The notes under the pieces: model-generated | Database searches by the model: none | Seen by the model: the letters and a program-made list of their open reading frames with translations, nothing else | Told to the model about the DNA's origin: nothing | Translations under genes and position numbers: made by a program | From: Gammaproteobacteria bacterium | Lineage (GTDB): Bacteria; Pseudomonadota; Gammaproteobacteria; GCA-001735895 | Direction: 5' to 3' | DNA length: 9,615 nucleotides | NCBI GenBank assembly: GCA_003645435.1 | Contig: QNFD01000077.1 | Span: forward strand, 1 to 9,615 | Shown here: positions 1 to 8,096 of the stretch, one piece after another | Position numbering within the stretch: position 1 is the stretch's first letter | Layout of the letters: every line of letters begins with the position of its first letter

Positions 1-364
1 AGGGCTCGCAACCCTGGATATGATCGAAAACGAAGACTTCCCCGGACAGGCAGCGAGCAAGGGCGAATATTTGCTGGAAAAATTACACGCCGAGCTCGAT
101 GGTCATCCGCATGTTGGAAATGTACGCGGCAAGGGCTTGATGTGTGGCGTAGAACTGGTCGAAAACAAGGCCACTAAAGAGTTGTATCCCGCCGAATGGG
201 GTGTAGGGGCAAAAATGGGCAAGGCCATGGTCAGCCACGGCCTGTTCACGCGCATGCGCAGTGAGGTGGTTTGTATTGCGCCGCCATTAACCACCGAAGA
301 GTCGACACTTGACGATATAGTCAGTGCGGTACGTGATTCGGTTGTGGATGTGTTTGGGGAGTAG
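1..364 (+). CDS. Class III PLP-dependent aminotransferase, C-terminal part (cut by window edge)
   Basis: This is the last 120 codons of an open frame that already reads in frame at base 2 and stops with TAG at 362-364; the beginning lies outside the window. The visible part matches the C-terminal small domain of class III (omega-amino acid type) aminotransferases. It opens with GLATLDMIE, continues with a segment around VRGKGLMCGVELV (GxGLMxGVEL is the family hallmark), and ends in the APPLTTEE motif followed by a terminal helix. Enzymes of this fold move an amino group from an amine or omega-amino acid to a keto acid such as pyruvate, using pyridoxal phosphate in the cytoplasm. The PLP lysine and substrate-pocket residues lie in the missing part, so the substrate cannot be assigned. 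An ATG at 20 is internal, not the true start. The gene converges on mscS with 35 bases between stops and no obvious terminator hairpin. Confidence 0.88.
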   Translation, partial: GLATLDMIENEDFPGQAASKGEYLLEKLHAELDGHPHVGNVRGKGLMCGVELVENKATKELYPAEWGVGAKMGKAMVSHGLFTRMRSEVVCIAPPLTTEESTLDDIVSAVRDSVVDVFGE

Positions 365-399
365 CCCCAGAGGAGAGAAGGTGAACCACATCCCTTTTA

Positions 400-1479
400 T
401 CAATCCGGCTTCGGCAACTCCTTGATGTAGAGGTCGTGCTTGCTATAGGGAATTTCGATTTTCTCCTCGATAAAACGCTTATAGACCTGACAGTTTAAGT
501 TATCGATCATGCGCCCGCGCAATATCGGTTGATCGATCCAGCAAAGCAGTTCGAAGTCGAGACTCGATGCGCCAAAGGCTCGGAATCGCACCCTGGGTTC
601 CGGGTCGCTGCAGATATCTTCGTCGGCGAGAGCGATATTCATAAGTATCTCGCGCACTTTATCGATGTCGGAACCATAAGCCACGCCGACCGCTATGCGA
701 ATTCGATGCTTTTCCGCGGGACCTCCGGATTCGTTGCGGATTTTTGTATTACCCATGATCGAGTTCGGTACCGTGACCTCGATATCGTCACGGGTTAGTA
801 AGCGCGTACTGCGTATTCCTATATGGGTTATCTCGCCGCGTTCGCCCGAGTCGAGTACGACAAAATCACCGATTTTGTAGGGTGCGTCGGCGAGTATGAA
901 AACCCCGGAAAATAGATTCGCGAGCGTGTCTTTGGCGGCGAAACCGACCGCGATACCGACGATACCCGCGGAAGCGAGCCAGGCGGTCATGTCGACCTTC
1001 CAGGCAGTAAAAATGATGTAGATCGCGAGTACGAAAATCGTGATATTGGCGATATTCTCAAATAGCGGCAGGGTTTGTGGATGCAAGACACCTATGTGCC
1101 GCTCGTCCTGTGCGATATGCCTGAGCACTATTTTAGTGACCCTGAGTATAAATACGGTCCAGACAAAATAGGCGATGGTTTGTAGGCTTGAAAAAACCAC
1201 AAATTCAAAAACATCGCCAAGATTGAGTATATTCGCCGCAAGCGCGAGACCGATCAGGATTACGCTGGTATAGATTGGACCATGCAACAGATCGATCAAC
1301 TGCTCGTCAAAGCTGATGCGAGTTTTACTGGCCAGATTTTTTAGCGTCGAAATAATGAAACGATCGATTATCCAGGCTAGCAGAAGCGAAGCGATGATAA
1401 TCACGAGCGACTGAATCCAGACACGATCGCCAAAATAGCCGAGGTAAGGCCGAAGCGTGTTTAGCAAATCACCGAGCAT
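400..1479 (-). CDS. MscS-family mechanosensitive ion channel
   Basis: This 359-residue inner-membrane protein is expected to open under membrane tension and release solutes during hypo-osmotic shock. Hydrophobic segments at about 22-42, 70-90, 95-118 and 143-160 precede the pore helix at about 166-195. That helix has the small-residue-rich pattern AGIVGIAVGFAAKDTLANLF typical of MscS TM3. The beta domain follows (YKIGDFVVLDSGERGEITHIG, about 201-221), with the VPNS motif at 237-240, and then the cytoplasmic alpha/beta vestibule to about 345. It is longer than E. coli MscS (286 residues) because of additional N-terminal membrane helices, as in the broader MscS-like groups. The ATG start is supported by AGGA eight bases upstream. 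The gene begins 27 bases after the sdaA stop on the same strand, so co-transcription with sdaA is likely. The family assignment is firm; the gating threshold and ion preference cannot be read from the sequence. Confidence 0.93.
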   Translation of the reverse strand: MLGDLLNTLRPYLGYFGDRVWIQSLVIIIASLLLAWIIDRFIISTLKNLASKTRISFDEQLIDLLHGPIYTSVILIGLALAANILNLGDVFEFVVFSSLQTIAYFVWTVFILRVTKIVLRHIAQDERHIGVLHPQTLPLFENIANITIFVLAIYIIFTAWKVDMTAWLASAGIVGIAVGFAAKDTLANLFSGVFILADAPYKIGDFVVLDSGERGEITHIGIRSTRLLTRDDIEVTVPNSIMGNTKIRNESGGPAEKHRIRIAVGVAYGSDIDKVREILMNIALADEDICSDPEPRVRFRAFGASSLDFELLCWIDQPILRGRMIDNLNCQVYKRFIEEKIEIPYSKHDLYIKELPKPD

Positions 1480-1506
1480 GTCGTGGATCCTGACAGTAGT
1501 CGCTAT

Positions 1507-2886
1507 TTAACATTCTATAATATTTACCGCGAGGCCGCCGCGCGCTGTTTCCTTGTACTTGGTTTTCATATCGGCGCCCGTTTCACGCATGGTTTTGATC
1601 ACCTTGTCGAGTGAAATAAAGTGTTGGCCGTCGCCGCGCATGGCAATACGCGCCGCATTGATTGCCTTCACCGAAGCCATCGCATTGCGTTCGATACAGG
1701 GAACCTGTACGAGCCCGCCCACCGGATCGCAGGTAAGTCCGAGGTTGTGTTCCATGCCGATTTCGGCCGCATTCTCGGCCTGTTCGGGTGTGCCGCCGAG
1801 TACCTCTGTCAATGCGCCAGCCGCCATCGAGCAGGCACTGCCGACCTCGCCCTGGCAGCCAACTTCGGCACCGGAGATAGACGCGTTTTCTTTATAGAGA
1901 ATGCCAATCGCGCCGGCAGTCAACAGAAATCGAATAATGCCGTCTTCGTCAGCGCCGGGAATAAAGTGAAAATAGTAATGCATCACGGCTGGAATGATAC
2001 CAGCCGCACCATTTGTCGGTGCAGTAACCACGCGGCCGCCGGCTGCGTTTTCCTCGTTCACCGCGAGTGCATAGAGATTTACCCAGTCGAGTGATGTGAG
2101 GGGATCCTGGTGAGTAATTTCCGGATGGGTATTCAACCTGCGATACAGATCAGGCGCGCGCCGTTTGATTTTCATGCCGCCGGGTAAGATACCTTCGTTG
2201 GCGCAGCCATTGTCGACGCAGGCCTGCATCGTGCTCCAGATATTTAATAAACTGTCACGAATCTCCGTCTCGCTACGCCATACCTTTTCATTTTCCATCA
2301 TCACATCACTGATGCGCATATTGTTATTGGCGCAATGAATCAGCAGGTTGACCGCGGATAAAAAAGGGTAGGGTAATACAGTGTCATCTTCTTTAATGCG
2401 GTCGCTGCCCGAGGCGGTCTCATCGACGATGAATCCGCCGCCCACGGAATAAAAGGTGGAACGAGATAGTTCTTCACCCTGCGCATTGTAGGCGCTGAAG
2501 GTCATGCCATTCGGATGAAACGGCAATGTCTGGCGCTTGTGCATAATCAACGAAACTTTTTCAACAAATTTGATGGGGTGTTTGCCGAGCAGGTTAATTT
2601 GCCGATGTTCGCGGATAGCGGCAAGACGCTCGTTTACGGTCGTGGTATTCACTGTTTCCGGCAGCTCGCCCTCGAAGCCCAGGATAACGGCCTTGTCGCT
2701 GCCATGGCCCTTGCCGGTAGCACCGAGTGAACCGTATAACTCGGCCTTGATGCGGTGGACCTGTTGGAGGTTGCCTTCGCTATCCAGGTTTTCCACGAAC
2801 TGGTTTGCCGCGCGCATGGGTCCGACGGTATGCGAACTCGAAGGCCCGATACCGATCGAAAACAAATCGAAAACGCTAAGTGACAC
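1507..2886 (-). CDS. sdaA: L-serine ammonia-lyase (iron-sulfur L-serine dehydratase), single chain
   Basis: This cytoplasmic enzyme deaminates L-serine to pyruvate and ammonia using an oxygen-sensitive [4Fe-4S] cluster. At 459 residues it is the full length of the single-chain type. The N-terminal domain opens with the family motif [13 protein letters not shown] (residues 12-24). The catalytic domain carries [13 protein letters not shown] (288-300) and the [20 protein letters not shown] region. Cys344, Cys386 and Cys397 sit where the three cluster ligands are found in the family. The protein ends exactly in a cysteine (Cys459), matching the autoinhibitory C-terminal cysteine of the Legionella enzyme. 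The start is GTG, chosen because TAGGA lies six bases before it and because the conserved N-terminus begins right after it. The gene lies 103 bases downstream of gcvP and 27 bases upstream of mscS on the same strand, which fits a glycine/serine catabolic unit. Confidence 0.97.
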   Translation of the reverse strand: MSLSVFDLFSIGIGPSSSHTVGPMRAANQFVENLDSEGNLQQVHRIKAELYGSLGATGKGHGSDKAVILGFEGELPETVNTTTVNERLAAIREHRQINLLGKHPIKFVEKVSLIMHKRQTLPFHPNGMTFSAYNAQGEELSRSTFYSVGGGFIVDETASGSDRIKEDDTVLPYPFLSAVNLLIHCANNNMRISDVMMENEKVWRSETEIRDSLLNIWSTMQACVDNGCANEGILPGGMKIKRRAPDLYRRLNTHPEITHQDPLTSLDWVNLYALAVNEENAAGGRVVTAPTNGAAGIIPAVMHYYFHFIPGADEDGIIRFLLTAGAIGILYKENASISGAEVGCQGEVGSACSMAAGALTEVLGGTPEQAENAAEIGMEHNLGLTCDPVGGLVQVPCIERNAMASVKAINAARIAMRGDGQHFISLDKVIKTMRETGADMKTKYKETARGGLAVNIIEC

Positions 2887-2892
2887 AGCACA

Positions 2893-2897
2893 TCCTA
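2893..2897 (-). promoter_or_regulatory. Ribosome binding site of sdaA, supporting a GTG start
   Basis: On the minus strand the bases TAGGA stand six bases before the GTG at 2886-2884. No in-frame ATG near the conserved N-terminus competes with it. The nearby ATG and GTG codons at 2893 and 2891 are in other frames. Confidence 0.65.
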
Positions 2898-2947
2898 ATT
2901 GACTCTTTATCAGCCTGTATAAGGCCAGAATAGCTGAATGCCTGATC

Positions 2948-2959
2948 CAGAGTACTCTG
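2948..2959. repeat. Perfect 12-bp palindrome in the gcvP-sdaA gap
   Basis: CAGAGTACTCTG is a perfect inverted repeat without a spacer. It lies about 30 bases after the gcvP stop and about 62 bases before the sdaA start. There is no T-tract after it on either strand, so it is not an intrinsic terminator. It could be a site for a dimeric regulator of sdaA or a chance dyad; no known operator was recognised. Confidence 0.35.
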
Positions 2960-2989
2960 AATGCGCCTTACATTTACCTAATCATGTAT

Positions 2990-5878
2990 TTAAGCATCGT
3001 CGTCCTCATAGGACGACAGTGGCGGGCAGGAACATATCAGGTGGGTGTCGCCATAGACATTGTCGACACGACCGACCGGCGACCAGTACTTGTAGTCACG
3101 CAGAGAAGCTAGCGGGTAGGCAGCCTGCTCGCGGCTGTAGGCATGGTTCCATTCATTGGCGCTAACCACATCTATAGTGTGTGGCGCATGCTTCAGCGGG
3201 TTATCCTCGGCATCCATTTCACCGTCCTCAATGGCCTTAATCTCTTTACGGATCGAGATCATCGCATCGCAAAAGCGGTCTATTTCTTCCTTCGATTCAC
3301 TCTCGGTCGGTTCTATCATCAAGGTACCGGGTACTGGAAACGACATGGTCGGCGCGTGGAAACCATAATCGATTAAACGTTTGGCGATATCATCGACCGT
3401 AATACCAGCCGTCTGTTTGACGATGCGTGTGTCAATAATACATTCGTGCGCCACGAGCCCGTTGGGGCCGGTATAAAGTACCGGGAAATGCTCATCCAAA
3501 CGATGGGCGATGTAGTTTGCATTGAGAATTGCCATTGTGGTTGCTTTTGGTAAGCCGGTGCGGCCAAGCAAGGTGATATAGGCCCAGCTAATCGGCAATA
3601 TACTAGCACTGCCGAACGGGCTTGCGGATACGGCACCAGTGGATCCCATCTGGTTGGTTAAACTGGTAGAAGGTAAAAATGGTTTGAGGTGCTCACCTAC
3701 ACCGATCGGACCAACGCCTGGTCCGCCACCGCCGTGTGGAATGGCGAAGGTTTTGTGCAGGTTTAAATGCGAAACGTCGCCACCAAATTTTCCCGGTGCG
3801 CAGAGGCCGACCATGGCATTCATATTGGCACCGTCGATATAAACCTGGCCGCCGTGTGAATGGATTAATTCACAGACATCGGTCACATCATCCTCGAATA
3901 CGCCGTGTGTCGAAGGGTAGGTAATCATGATTGCGGCTAGTTGATCGCTATGTTTTTCGCTTTTCGCCTTCAGGTCCTCCATATCGATATTGCCCGATTT
4001 GGCAGTGCCGACGACTACCACTTTCATGCCTGCCATTTGTGCCGAAGCAGGATTAGTACCATGTGCGGATGCTGGAATCAGGCATACATTGCGATGCCCT
4101 TCGCCACGGCTCTTGTGGTAGGCCTTAATTGCCAGTAAACCAGCGTATTCACCCTGTGCACCCGAATTGGGTTGCAGGGAAATAGCATCGTATCCGGTAC
4201 AGGCGCAGAGCATTTGTTCAAGTTCGACAAACAGTTGCTGATAACCCTGTGCCTGATCAAGCGGAACAAAAGGGTGTATGCGCCCAAAGCCGGGCCAGGT
4301 AACCGGTACCAACTGTACAGCGGCATTCAATTTCATCGTACAGGAGCCGAGCGGTATCATGCTGCGATCCAGTGCCAGATCTTTATCCGCGAGTTTGCGC
4401 ATATATCGCATCAGCGCGGTTTCAGAATGGTGAGTATTAAATACCGGGTGAGTCAGGTAATCACTGGTGCGAACCAGCGCCTTTGGCAGTGCACTCCGGG
4501 CTTTGGCGTCAAGTGAAACGACTGAAACCTCGCTACCGCGGTCATGGGTGAAGATGTTAAACAGTTTTTCGATATCACTCCAGGTGGCTACCTCATCGAG
4601 TGAGACGCCAACTGTATTCATATCCACATAGCGCAGGTTTATTTTCTCGGAGCGCGCCGCAGCCATGACAAAGTCGGTCGCATTGCCGGTGGTGACCGTA
4701 ATAGTGTCAAAAAAGTGCTGCGTAGGAATGGTATGACCGAGCTCACGTAATCCATCGGCGAGGATTATTGTCAGTCGATGAATGCGCTGGGCGATACGGC
4801 GTATTTCTTGCGGGCCGTGATAAACCGCATACATGCTGGCCATGATGGCGAGTAATGCCTGTGCGGTACAGATATTGCTAGTCGCCTTTTCACGACGGAT
4901 ATGTTGCTCTCGAGTTTGAAGCGCGAGGCGCAATGCCGGCTTACCCTGGGGATCCACCGAAACGCCGATTAAGCGCCCCGGCATCGAGCGCTTGAAAGCC
5001 TCGCGTGTTGCCATGTAGGCGGCATGGGGTCCGCCGTAACCCAGTGGAATGCCGAAACGTTGTGAAGTACCAACAACCACATCCGCATCGAATTCTCCAG
5101 GTGGTTTGAGCAGGGTGAGGCTCAGTAAATCGGCTGCGACCGCAACCAGGGCTTTTCTCTCGTGCACCTGCTGAACCAGTTCGGAGTAGTCATGAATTTC
5201 ACCAGTCGAACAGGGATATTGCAGCAGTACCCCAAACAGATCGAGATCGTCGAGGTCCTCGAAGGGATCGCCAACCACGATTTCGATACCAAAGTGCAGC
5301 GCTCGATTGGATACCACGGCAATCGTTTGAGGGTGGCAGGAGTCGGCCACGAAAAATGTTTTTCCCTTGCTTTTCGACATGCGCTGGCACAGGGTCATCG
5401 CCTCTGCTGCCGATGTGGCTTCATCCAGCATCGAGGCATTCGCGATTTCCATGCCGGTCAAGTCGCTGACCATGGTCTGGAAATTTAACAGGGCTTCGAG
5501 TCGGCCCTGGGAGATTTCGGCCTGATAGGGGGTGTACGAGGTATACCATGCCGGGTTTCTGAGCAGGTTACGTTCGATTACGGTCGGCGTGCGTGCATTG
5601 TAGTAACCCATGCCGATAAAAGACTTGAAGAGCTGGTTGCGAGTTGATATCTGGTACAGCTTGTCGAGTACCTGGCGTTCCGATCGGCTACCCTTTACCG
5701 CCAGGGGTTTGTCCCGTCGTATCGATCCCGGCACCACCTTATCAATTAATTCATCCAGGTTCTTCATTCCGAGTTCGGCGAGCATGACGGTTTCATCTGC
5801 TGAACCGGGGCCAATATGGCGGCGGGTAAAGTCGTTAAATATATCCAGGTCTTGCAGGGTCAGATCAAGATTAATCAT
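2990..5878 (-). CDS. gcvP: Glycine dehydrogenase (decarboxylating), P-protein of the glycine cleavage system
   Basis: This 962-residue single-chain P-protein decarboxylates glycine with pyridoxal phosphate and passes the aminomethyl group to the lipoyl arm of the H-protein. It is the first step of glycine cleavage to CO2, ammonia and methylene-tetrahydrofolate. The N-terminal half starts with the typical FTRRHIGP (17-24) and contains [20 protein letters not shown] (115-134) and [12 protein letters not shown] (279-290). The C-terminal half holds [13 protein letters not shown] (508-520), [12 protein letters not shown] (570-581), [14 protein letters not shown] (604-617) and the PLP site HLNLHKTF, which places the Schiff-base lysine at residue 709, followed by the glycine-rich loop to about 727. 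Length is close to that of E. coli GcvP (957), so it is intact and not the split PA/PB form. CTGGAG nine bases before the ATG supports the start. gcvT and gcvH are not adjacent: bufC lies upstream and sdaA downstream. Confidence 0.98.
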   Translation of the reverse strand: MINLDLTLQDLDIFNDFTRRHIGPGSADETVMLAELGMKNLDELIDKVVPGSIRRDKPLAVKGSRSERQVLDKLYQISTRNQLFKSFIGMGYYNARTPTVIERNLLRNPAWYTSYTPYQAEISQGRLEALLNFQTMVSDLTGMEIANASMLDEATSAAEAMTLCQRMSKSKGKTFFVADSCHPQTIAVVSNRALHFGIEIVVGDPFEDLDDLDLFGVLLQYPCSTGEIHDYSELVQQVHERKALVAVAADLLSLTLLKPPGEFDADVVVGTSQRFGIPLGYGGPHAAYMATREAFKRSMPGRLIGVSVDPQGKPALRLALQTREQHIRREKATSNICTAQALLAIMASMYAVYHGPQEIRRIAQRIHRLTIILADGLRELGHTIPTQHFFDTITVTTGNATDFVMAAARSEKINLRYVDMNTVGVSLDEVATWSDIEKLFNIFTHDRGSEVSVVSLDAKARSALPKALVRTSDYLTHPVFNTHHSETALMRYMRKLADKDLALDRSMIPLGSCTMKLNAAVQLVPVTWPGFGRIHPFVPLDQAQGYQQLFVELEQMLCACTGYDAISLQPNSGAQGEYAGLLAIKAYHKSRGEGHRNVCLIPASAHGTNPASAQMAGMKVVVVGTAKSGNIDMEDLKAKSEKHSDQLAAIMITYPSTHGVFEDDVTDVCELIHSHGGQVYIDGANMNAMVGLCAPGKFGGDVSHLNLHKTFAIPHGGGGPGVGPIGVGEHLKPFLPSTSLTNQMGSTGAVSASPFGSASILPISWAYITLLGRTGLPKATTMAILNANYIAHRLDEHFPVLYTGPNGLVAHECIIDTRIVKQTAGITVDDIAKRLIDYGFHAPTMSFPVPGTLMIEPTESESKEEIDRFCDAMISIRKEIKAIEDGEMDAEDNPLKHAPHTIDVVSANEWNHAYSREQAAYPLASLRDYKYWSPVGRVDNVYGDTHLICSCPPLSSYEDDDA

Positions 5879-5918
5879 GGATTCGGGCTCCAGTTGGTAT
5901 TGGTATATGTGGGTAATT

Positions 5919-5947
5919 CCATATTGTTTTTCTTATTTAAATAACAA
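5919..5947 (-). promoter_or_regulatory. Weak candidate sigma-70 promoter for gcvP
   Basis: Reading the minus strand, TTGTTA (5947-5942) and ATATGG (5924-5919) are 17 bases apart. They stand in an AT-rich stretch about 40 bases before the gcvP start. The -10 match is poor. It is proposed because no other good candidate was seen in the 137-base gap after bufC. The alternative is that gcvP is read only from upstream. Confidence 0.22.
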
Positions 5948-5966
5948 ACAGAAATCGTGCCGGACT

Positions 5967-5997
5967 TCGACCCGGTATCTATTCTGGCTCGACCCGG
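5967..5997. repeat. Two direct 9-bp repeats 22 bases apart upstream of gcvP
   Basis: The nine bases TCGACCCGG occur at 5967-5975 and again at 5989-5997. The 22-base period is about two helical turns, so both copies face the same side of the DNA. They lie between the bufC stop and the gcvP start, just upstream of the weak promoter candidate. They could be tandem activator sites or coincidence in a GC-rich stretch. Confidence 0.35.
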
Positions 5998-6015
5998 GTA
6001 GAGGCTCGCCGGCTA

Positions 6016-6798
6016 TTAATAGTCGATTCTAACAACCAGATCGTCACTAATCCATTGTTTCAATAATCCGGCGGCGGTTATCGCCACCGCATCTTCGGAT
6101 ATCCATTCGCACAGCCCCTCGCAAAGTTCGGCAAAGTTTGCACCGTTTTGTGCGGCTTCTATCGCCCAGGCCTCGTGGACTTCGAGGGAGCGCCAGTAAG
6201 GATCACGATCCTTTCTCCAGATTAACCAGCGTATAGGATAGTCTTCACGATCTAATTCGGGCAACTTTTCGCCCTGATCGAGGGCTGCCCAGTAAGGGCA
6301 AATATTCCAGTAACAATCCAGCCACCGCATCGCGGTTACAAACCTGACCTGGATGCCTGGCCAGGCCTGCTGCGGCACCTGGGCCATTTCTTCAATCGAG
6401 TACAGGCTCGCCGTGTCACGCTCATCAAAAACCAGCCCCTTGGCCCATTCAAAACCGGCCAGTTCACTGAGAAACTCCCGCTCTTGATGGGCACTGGTGG
6501 TGCGCAGGTACTCGGCCAGATCCTTGCCAAACCAGCGGACCGAGGGATGAGTTGAAGGGTGGGTTTTTAGGTAATCGAGGGCCAGGTTTTCAAAGTCATG
6601 TTGGCCCAGGTGCTGTTGCAGGCCGGAATATTCAATCGCCAGGCAGTCGATTAATCGAATGCGATACGCGTTGAAGTAAATACCGAGGCGATGCTCGGCA
6701 AGCGCATCGCTGGAACTGACGATATCCTTTTCGATTTCATCCGATGAGCCCCTGAGATAGTCCTGGAACCGGCGTTGTAAACTCTGTAACCCGGTCAT
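6016..6798 (-). CDS. bufC: BufC/HvfC-like partner protein (DUF2063, putative DNA-binding domain family)
   Basis: This 260-residue cytoplasmic protein is of the type that accompanies MNIO enzymes and is thought to bind the precursor peptide and present it to the enzyme. The DUF2063 domain occupies about residues 5-100. It shows the family pattern: an LQRRFQDYL start, then RLGIYFNAYRIRLIDCLA (37-54), YSGLQQHLGQHDFENLALDYL (57-77) and a P-rich turn before WFGKDLAEYLR (89-99). Residues from about 105 to 260 form a second domain common in BufC/HvfC proteins, with many aromatic residues (YWNICPYW, WLIWRKD). The domain database name 'DNA-binding' is historical; nothing visible here shows DNA binding. 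Its ATG overlaps the bufB stop by four bases (ATGA), and no clear ribosome binding site precedes it, so translation is probably coupled. No good terminator follows before gcvP. Confidence 0.86.
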   Translation of the reverse strand: MTGLQSLQRRFQDYLRGSSDEIEKDIVSSSDALAEHRLGIYFNAYRIRLIDCLAIEYSGLQQHLGQHDFENLALDYLKTHPSTHPSVRWFGKDLAEYLRTTSAHQEREFLSELAGFEWAKGLVFDERDTASLYSIEEMAQVPQQAWPGIQVRFVTAMRWLDCYWNICPYWAALDQGEKLPELDREDYPIRWLIWRKDRDPYWRSLEVHEAWAIEAAQNGANFAELCEGLCEWISEDAVAITAAGLLKQWISDDLVVRIDY

Positions 6799-7649
6799 GC
6801 GCTACTGACCGGCAGCTGGTAATAAGGACCTGCGATTCTACGCGCATGCTCGAGCTCGTCGATTACCTGGTCCAGAGCGGGAATATTCCCGTCGCGTTCG
6901 ATCATGGTTGAAACCGGCCCGAATCGTTTGGCGGTTTCCTCGTAGAGTGCCCATACCGGGTCTATTATGTCGGCATCGTGGGTGTCGATGATGAGGTTGC
7001 CGTCATTAGTGTGACCGGCAATATGGTGTTGCCAGACGCGCTCGGCTGGTACTCCGTCCAGGTACTCAATGGGGTCATAATGGTGATTGTAACTGCTGAC
7101 ATAGATGTTATTGACGTCGAGCAAAATGTTGCAGTCGGCTTTTTCCGCAATCGCGGAAATAAATTCCCACTCGCTCATGGCATCGTCACAGTAGGTAATG
7201 TAGCTCGATAGATTTTCGATCAACATTTGACGGCCAAGAAAATCCTGAACCTCGGTAATCCTGCCGGCGAGGTGGTCTACTGCTGCCTGTGTATATGGCA
7301 AGGGCAGTAAATCGTGCATGTTTTTCTGGTCGACACCTGTCCAGCAGAGGTGATCCGAAATCCACATCGGCTCGACGCGTTGAATCAATGCTTTGAGATC
7401 TTTCAGGTATTCATAGTTTAGCGGGTCGGTGCTGCCGAGCGACATGGATACACCGTGCATTACCATCGGGTAGTCCTGCCGGATGGCATCCAGATAGTAA
7501 AGCGGCTTTCCGCCATCTACCATGTAGTTCTCGCTTAGAATTTCAAACCAGTCAATTTGTCTGGGTTTGAGCCGCAAGATATCCTCGTAGTGTTCCGTAC
7601 GTAGCCCGAGACCGAATCCGAGGAAAGGTTTATCGGCTGGCTGACTCAC
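6795..7649 (-). CDS. bufB: MNIO family multinuclear iron oxidase (DUF692), BufB-like bufferin maturase
   Basis: This 284-residue TIM-barrel enzyme belongs to DUF692. Members use two or three iron ions and oxygen to modify peptide cysteines, as MbnB does in methanobactin and BufB/HvfB do in bufferins. It opens with FGLGLRTEHYEDIL (12-25) and WFEILSENYMVDGG (34-47). Likely metal ligands are visible along the barrel: His65 in MHGVSMSLG, Asp99-His100 in ISDHLCW, Glu145-Asn146 in IENLSSY, Asp178 and Asn180/181 in LLDVNNIYVSS, His209 and His213 in HIAGH, Asp226 region, and Glu251 in MIERDGN. The set looks complete, so the enzyme should be active. The start must be GTG at 7649: an in-frame TAG lies just upstream, and the next in-frame ATG (residue 43) would delete conserved barrel residues. 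No Shine-Dalgarno sequence stands before it. It lies between bufA and bufC, and bufA is its likely substrate. Confidence 0.94.
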   Translation of the reverse strand: MSQPADKPFLGFGLGLRTEHYEDILRLKPRQIDWFEILSENYMVDGGKPLYYLDAIRQDYPMVMHGVSMSLGSTDPLNYEYLKDLKALIQRVEPMWISDHLCWTGVDQKNMHDLLPLPYTQAAVDHLAGRITEVQDFLGRQMLIENLSSYITYCDDAMSEWEFISAIAEKADCNILLDVNNIYVSSYNHHYDPIEYLDGVPAERVWQHHIAGHTNDGNLIIDTHDADIIDPVWALYEETAKRFGPVSTMIERDGNIPALDQVIDELEHARRIAGPYYQLPVSSA

Positions 7650-7719
7650 TGGGATTTTTTGGTCATGATGCTAAAAGTGATTTTCAGGGTTTTCACGATA
7701 AAATATTTACATTACAGGC

Positions 7720-7749
7720 AAAAAAATGCACCGAAAAGGTCGGTGCATT
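7720..7749 (-). terminator. Intrinsic terminator between bufA and bufB (probable attenuator)
   Basis: On the minus strand a perfect 10-bp stem, AATGCACCGA pairing with TCGGTGCATT around a five-base loop (CCTTT), is followed directly by a T run; with the last stem bases this makes seven Ts. The stem begins 23 bases after the bufA stop. It should stop much of the transcription after bufA and let some pass into bufB-bufC, giving more precursor than enzyme. On the plus strand the hairpin has only TA after it, so it is directional for leftward transcription. Confidence 0.85.
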
Positions 7750-7772
7750 ATACCGTCAAGCCCGAGGGGTTC

Positions 7773-8024
7773 CTAGGTTTCGAATTTACCGCCTGCATCT
7801 TCACAATCGGCCTTGGTGCGTTTCACCCAGCCCTTACCAGCACAAGAGTTTTGACCGGCACAACTCGAAGTTGCTGTTGCACAGGCGCTAGTACCCTTAC
7901 AGGAATTGATGTTGAAGCATTTACCAGATTCGCCGGCGGATACTGTGCTGACTGGAGCCATGGCGAACATGGCTGCAGCCGCAGCAGCCAAAGCAACACC
8001 GGAAATTTTCTTTGCTGTATTCAT
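7773..8024 (-). CDS. bufA: Bufferin-type RiPP precursor, secreted cysteine-rich peptide (BufA2-like)
   Basis: This 83-residue precursor is exported to the periplasm, where mature bufferins bind metal (copper in the studied cases). A Sec signal peptide is clear: lysines at 5-6, an alanine-rich core at about 9-23, and a VSA site giving cleavage after residue 30. The mature part of 53 residues has six cysteines (36, 42, 48, 55, 61, 74). Three Cx5C units (CFNINSC, CKGTSAC, CAGQNSC) are followed by AGKGW and a C-terminal KADCEDAGGKFE. This pattern resembles the BufA2 group more than the DUF2282 (BufA1) group, which has a CYG...NDC...HSCAG arrangement. The MNIO enzyme downstream likely oxidises some cysteines, but which ones cannot be read. 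GAGGG eight bases before the ATG is a good ribosome site. It is the first gene of the unit, separated from bufB by a terminator. The overlapping frame on the other strand is a shadow. Confidence 0.88.
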   Translation of the reverse strand: MNTAKKISGVALAAAAAAMFAMAPVSTVSAGESGKCFNINSCKGTSACATATSSCAGQNSCAGKGWVKRTKADCEDAGGKFET

Positions 8025-8032
8025 TTATTCTA

Positions 8033-8037
8033 CCCTC
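8033..8037 (-). promoter_or_regulatory. Strong ribosome binding site of bufA
   Basis: GAGGG on the minus strand lies eight bases before the bufA ATG. It contrasts with the missing site before bufB and so adds to the expected excess of precursor over enzyme. Confidence 0.7.
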
Positions 8038-8096
8038 AGATTAATAAGATTGATTTGTTGTACTGGCATTGATTATTTTACCAGGTATACGCCGGC

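Noticed and set aside
365..399. Shared bidirectional terminator between the aminotransferase and mscS
   Set aside because: The 35-base gap shows no inverted repeat, only a short T stretch.
1621..2094. 157-residue open frame on the plus strand within sdaA
   Set aside because: It is opposite conserved catalytic sequence of sdaA. Its translation has the composition of a shadow frame and no known motif.
5879..6015. Glycine riboswitch before gcvP
   Set aside because: The leader lacks the conserved glycine aptamer elements and is too short for the usual tandem form.
5610..6032. 140-residue plus-strand frame spanning the gcvP start
   Set aside because: It is opposite the conserved gcvP N-terminus and runs across the gap into bufC without a start signal or family resemblance.
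7659..8072. 137-residue open frame on the plus strand opposite bufA
   Set aside because: It has no ribosome site and no recognisable family. It crosses the terminator hairpin and the well-supported signal peptide of bufA on the other strand.
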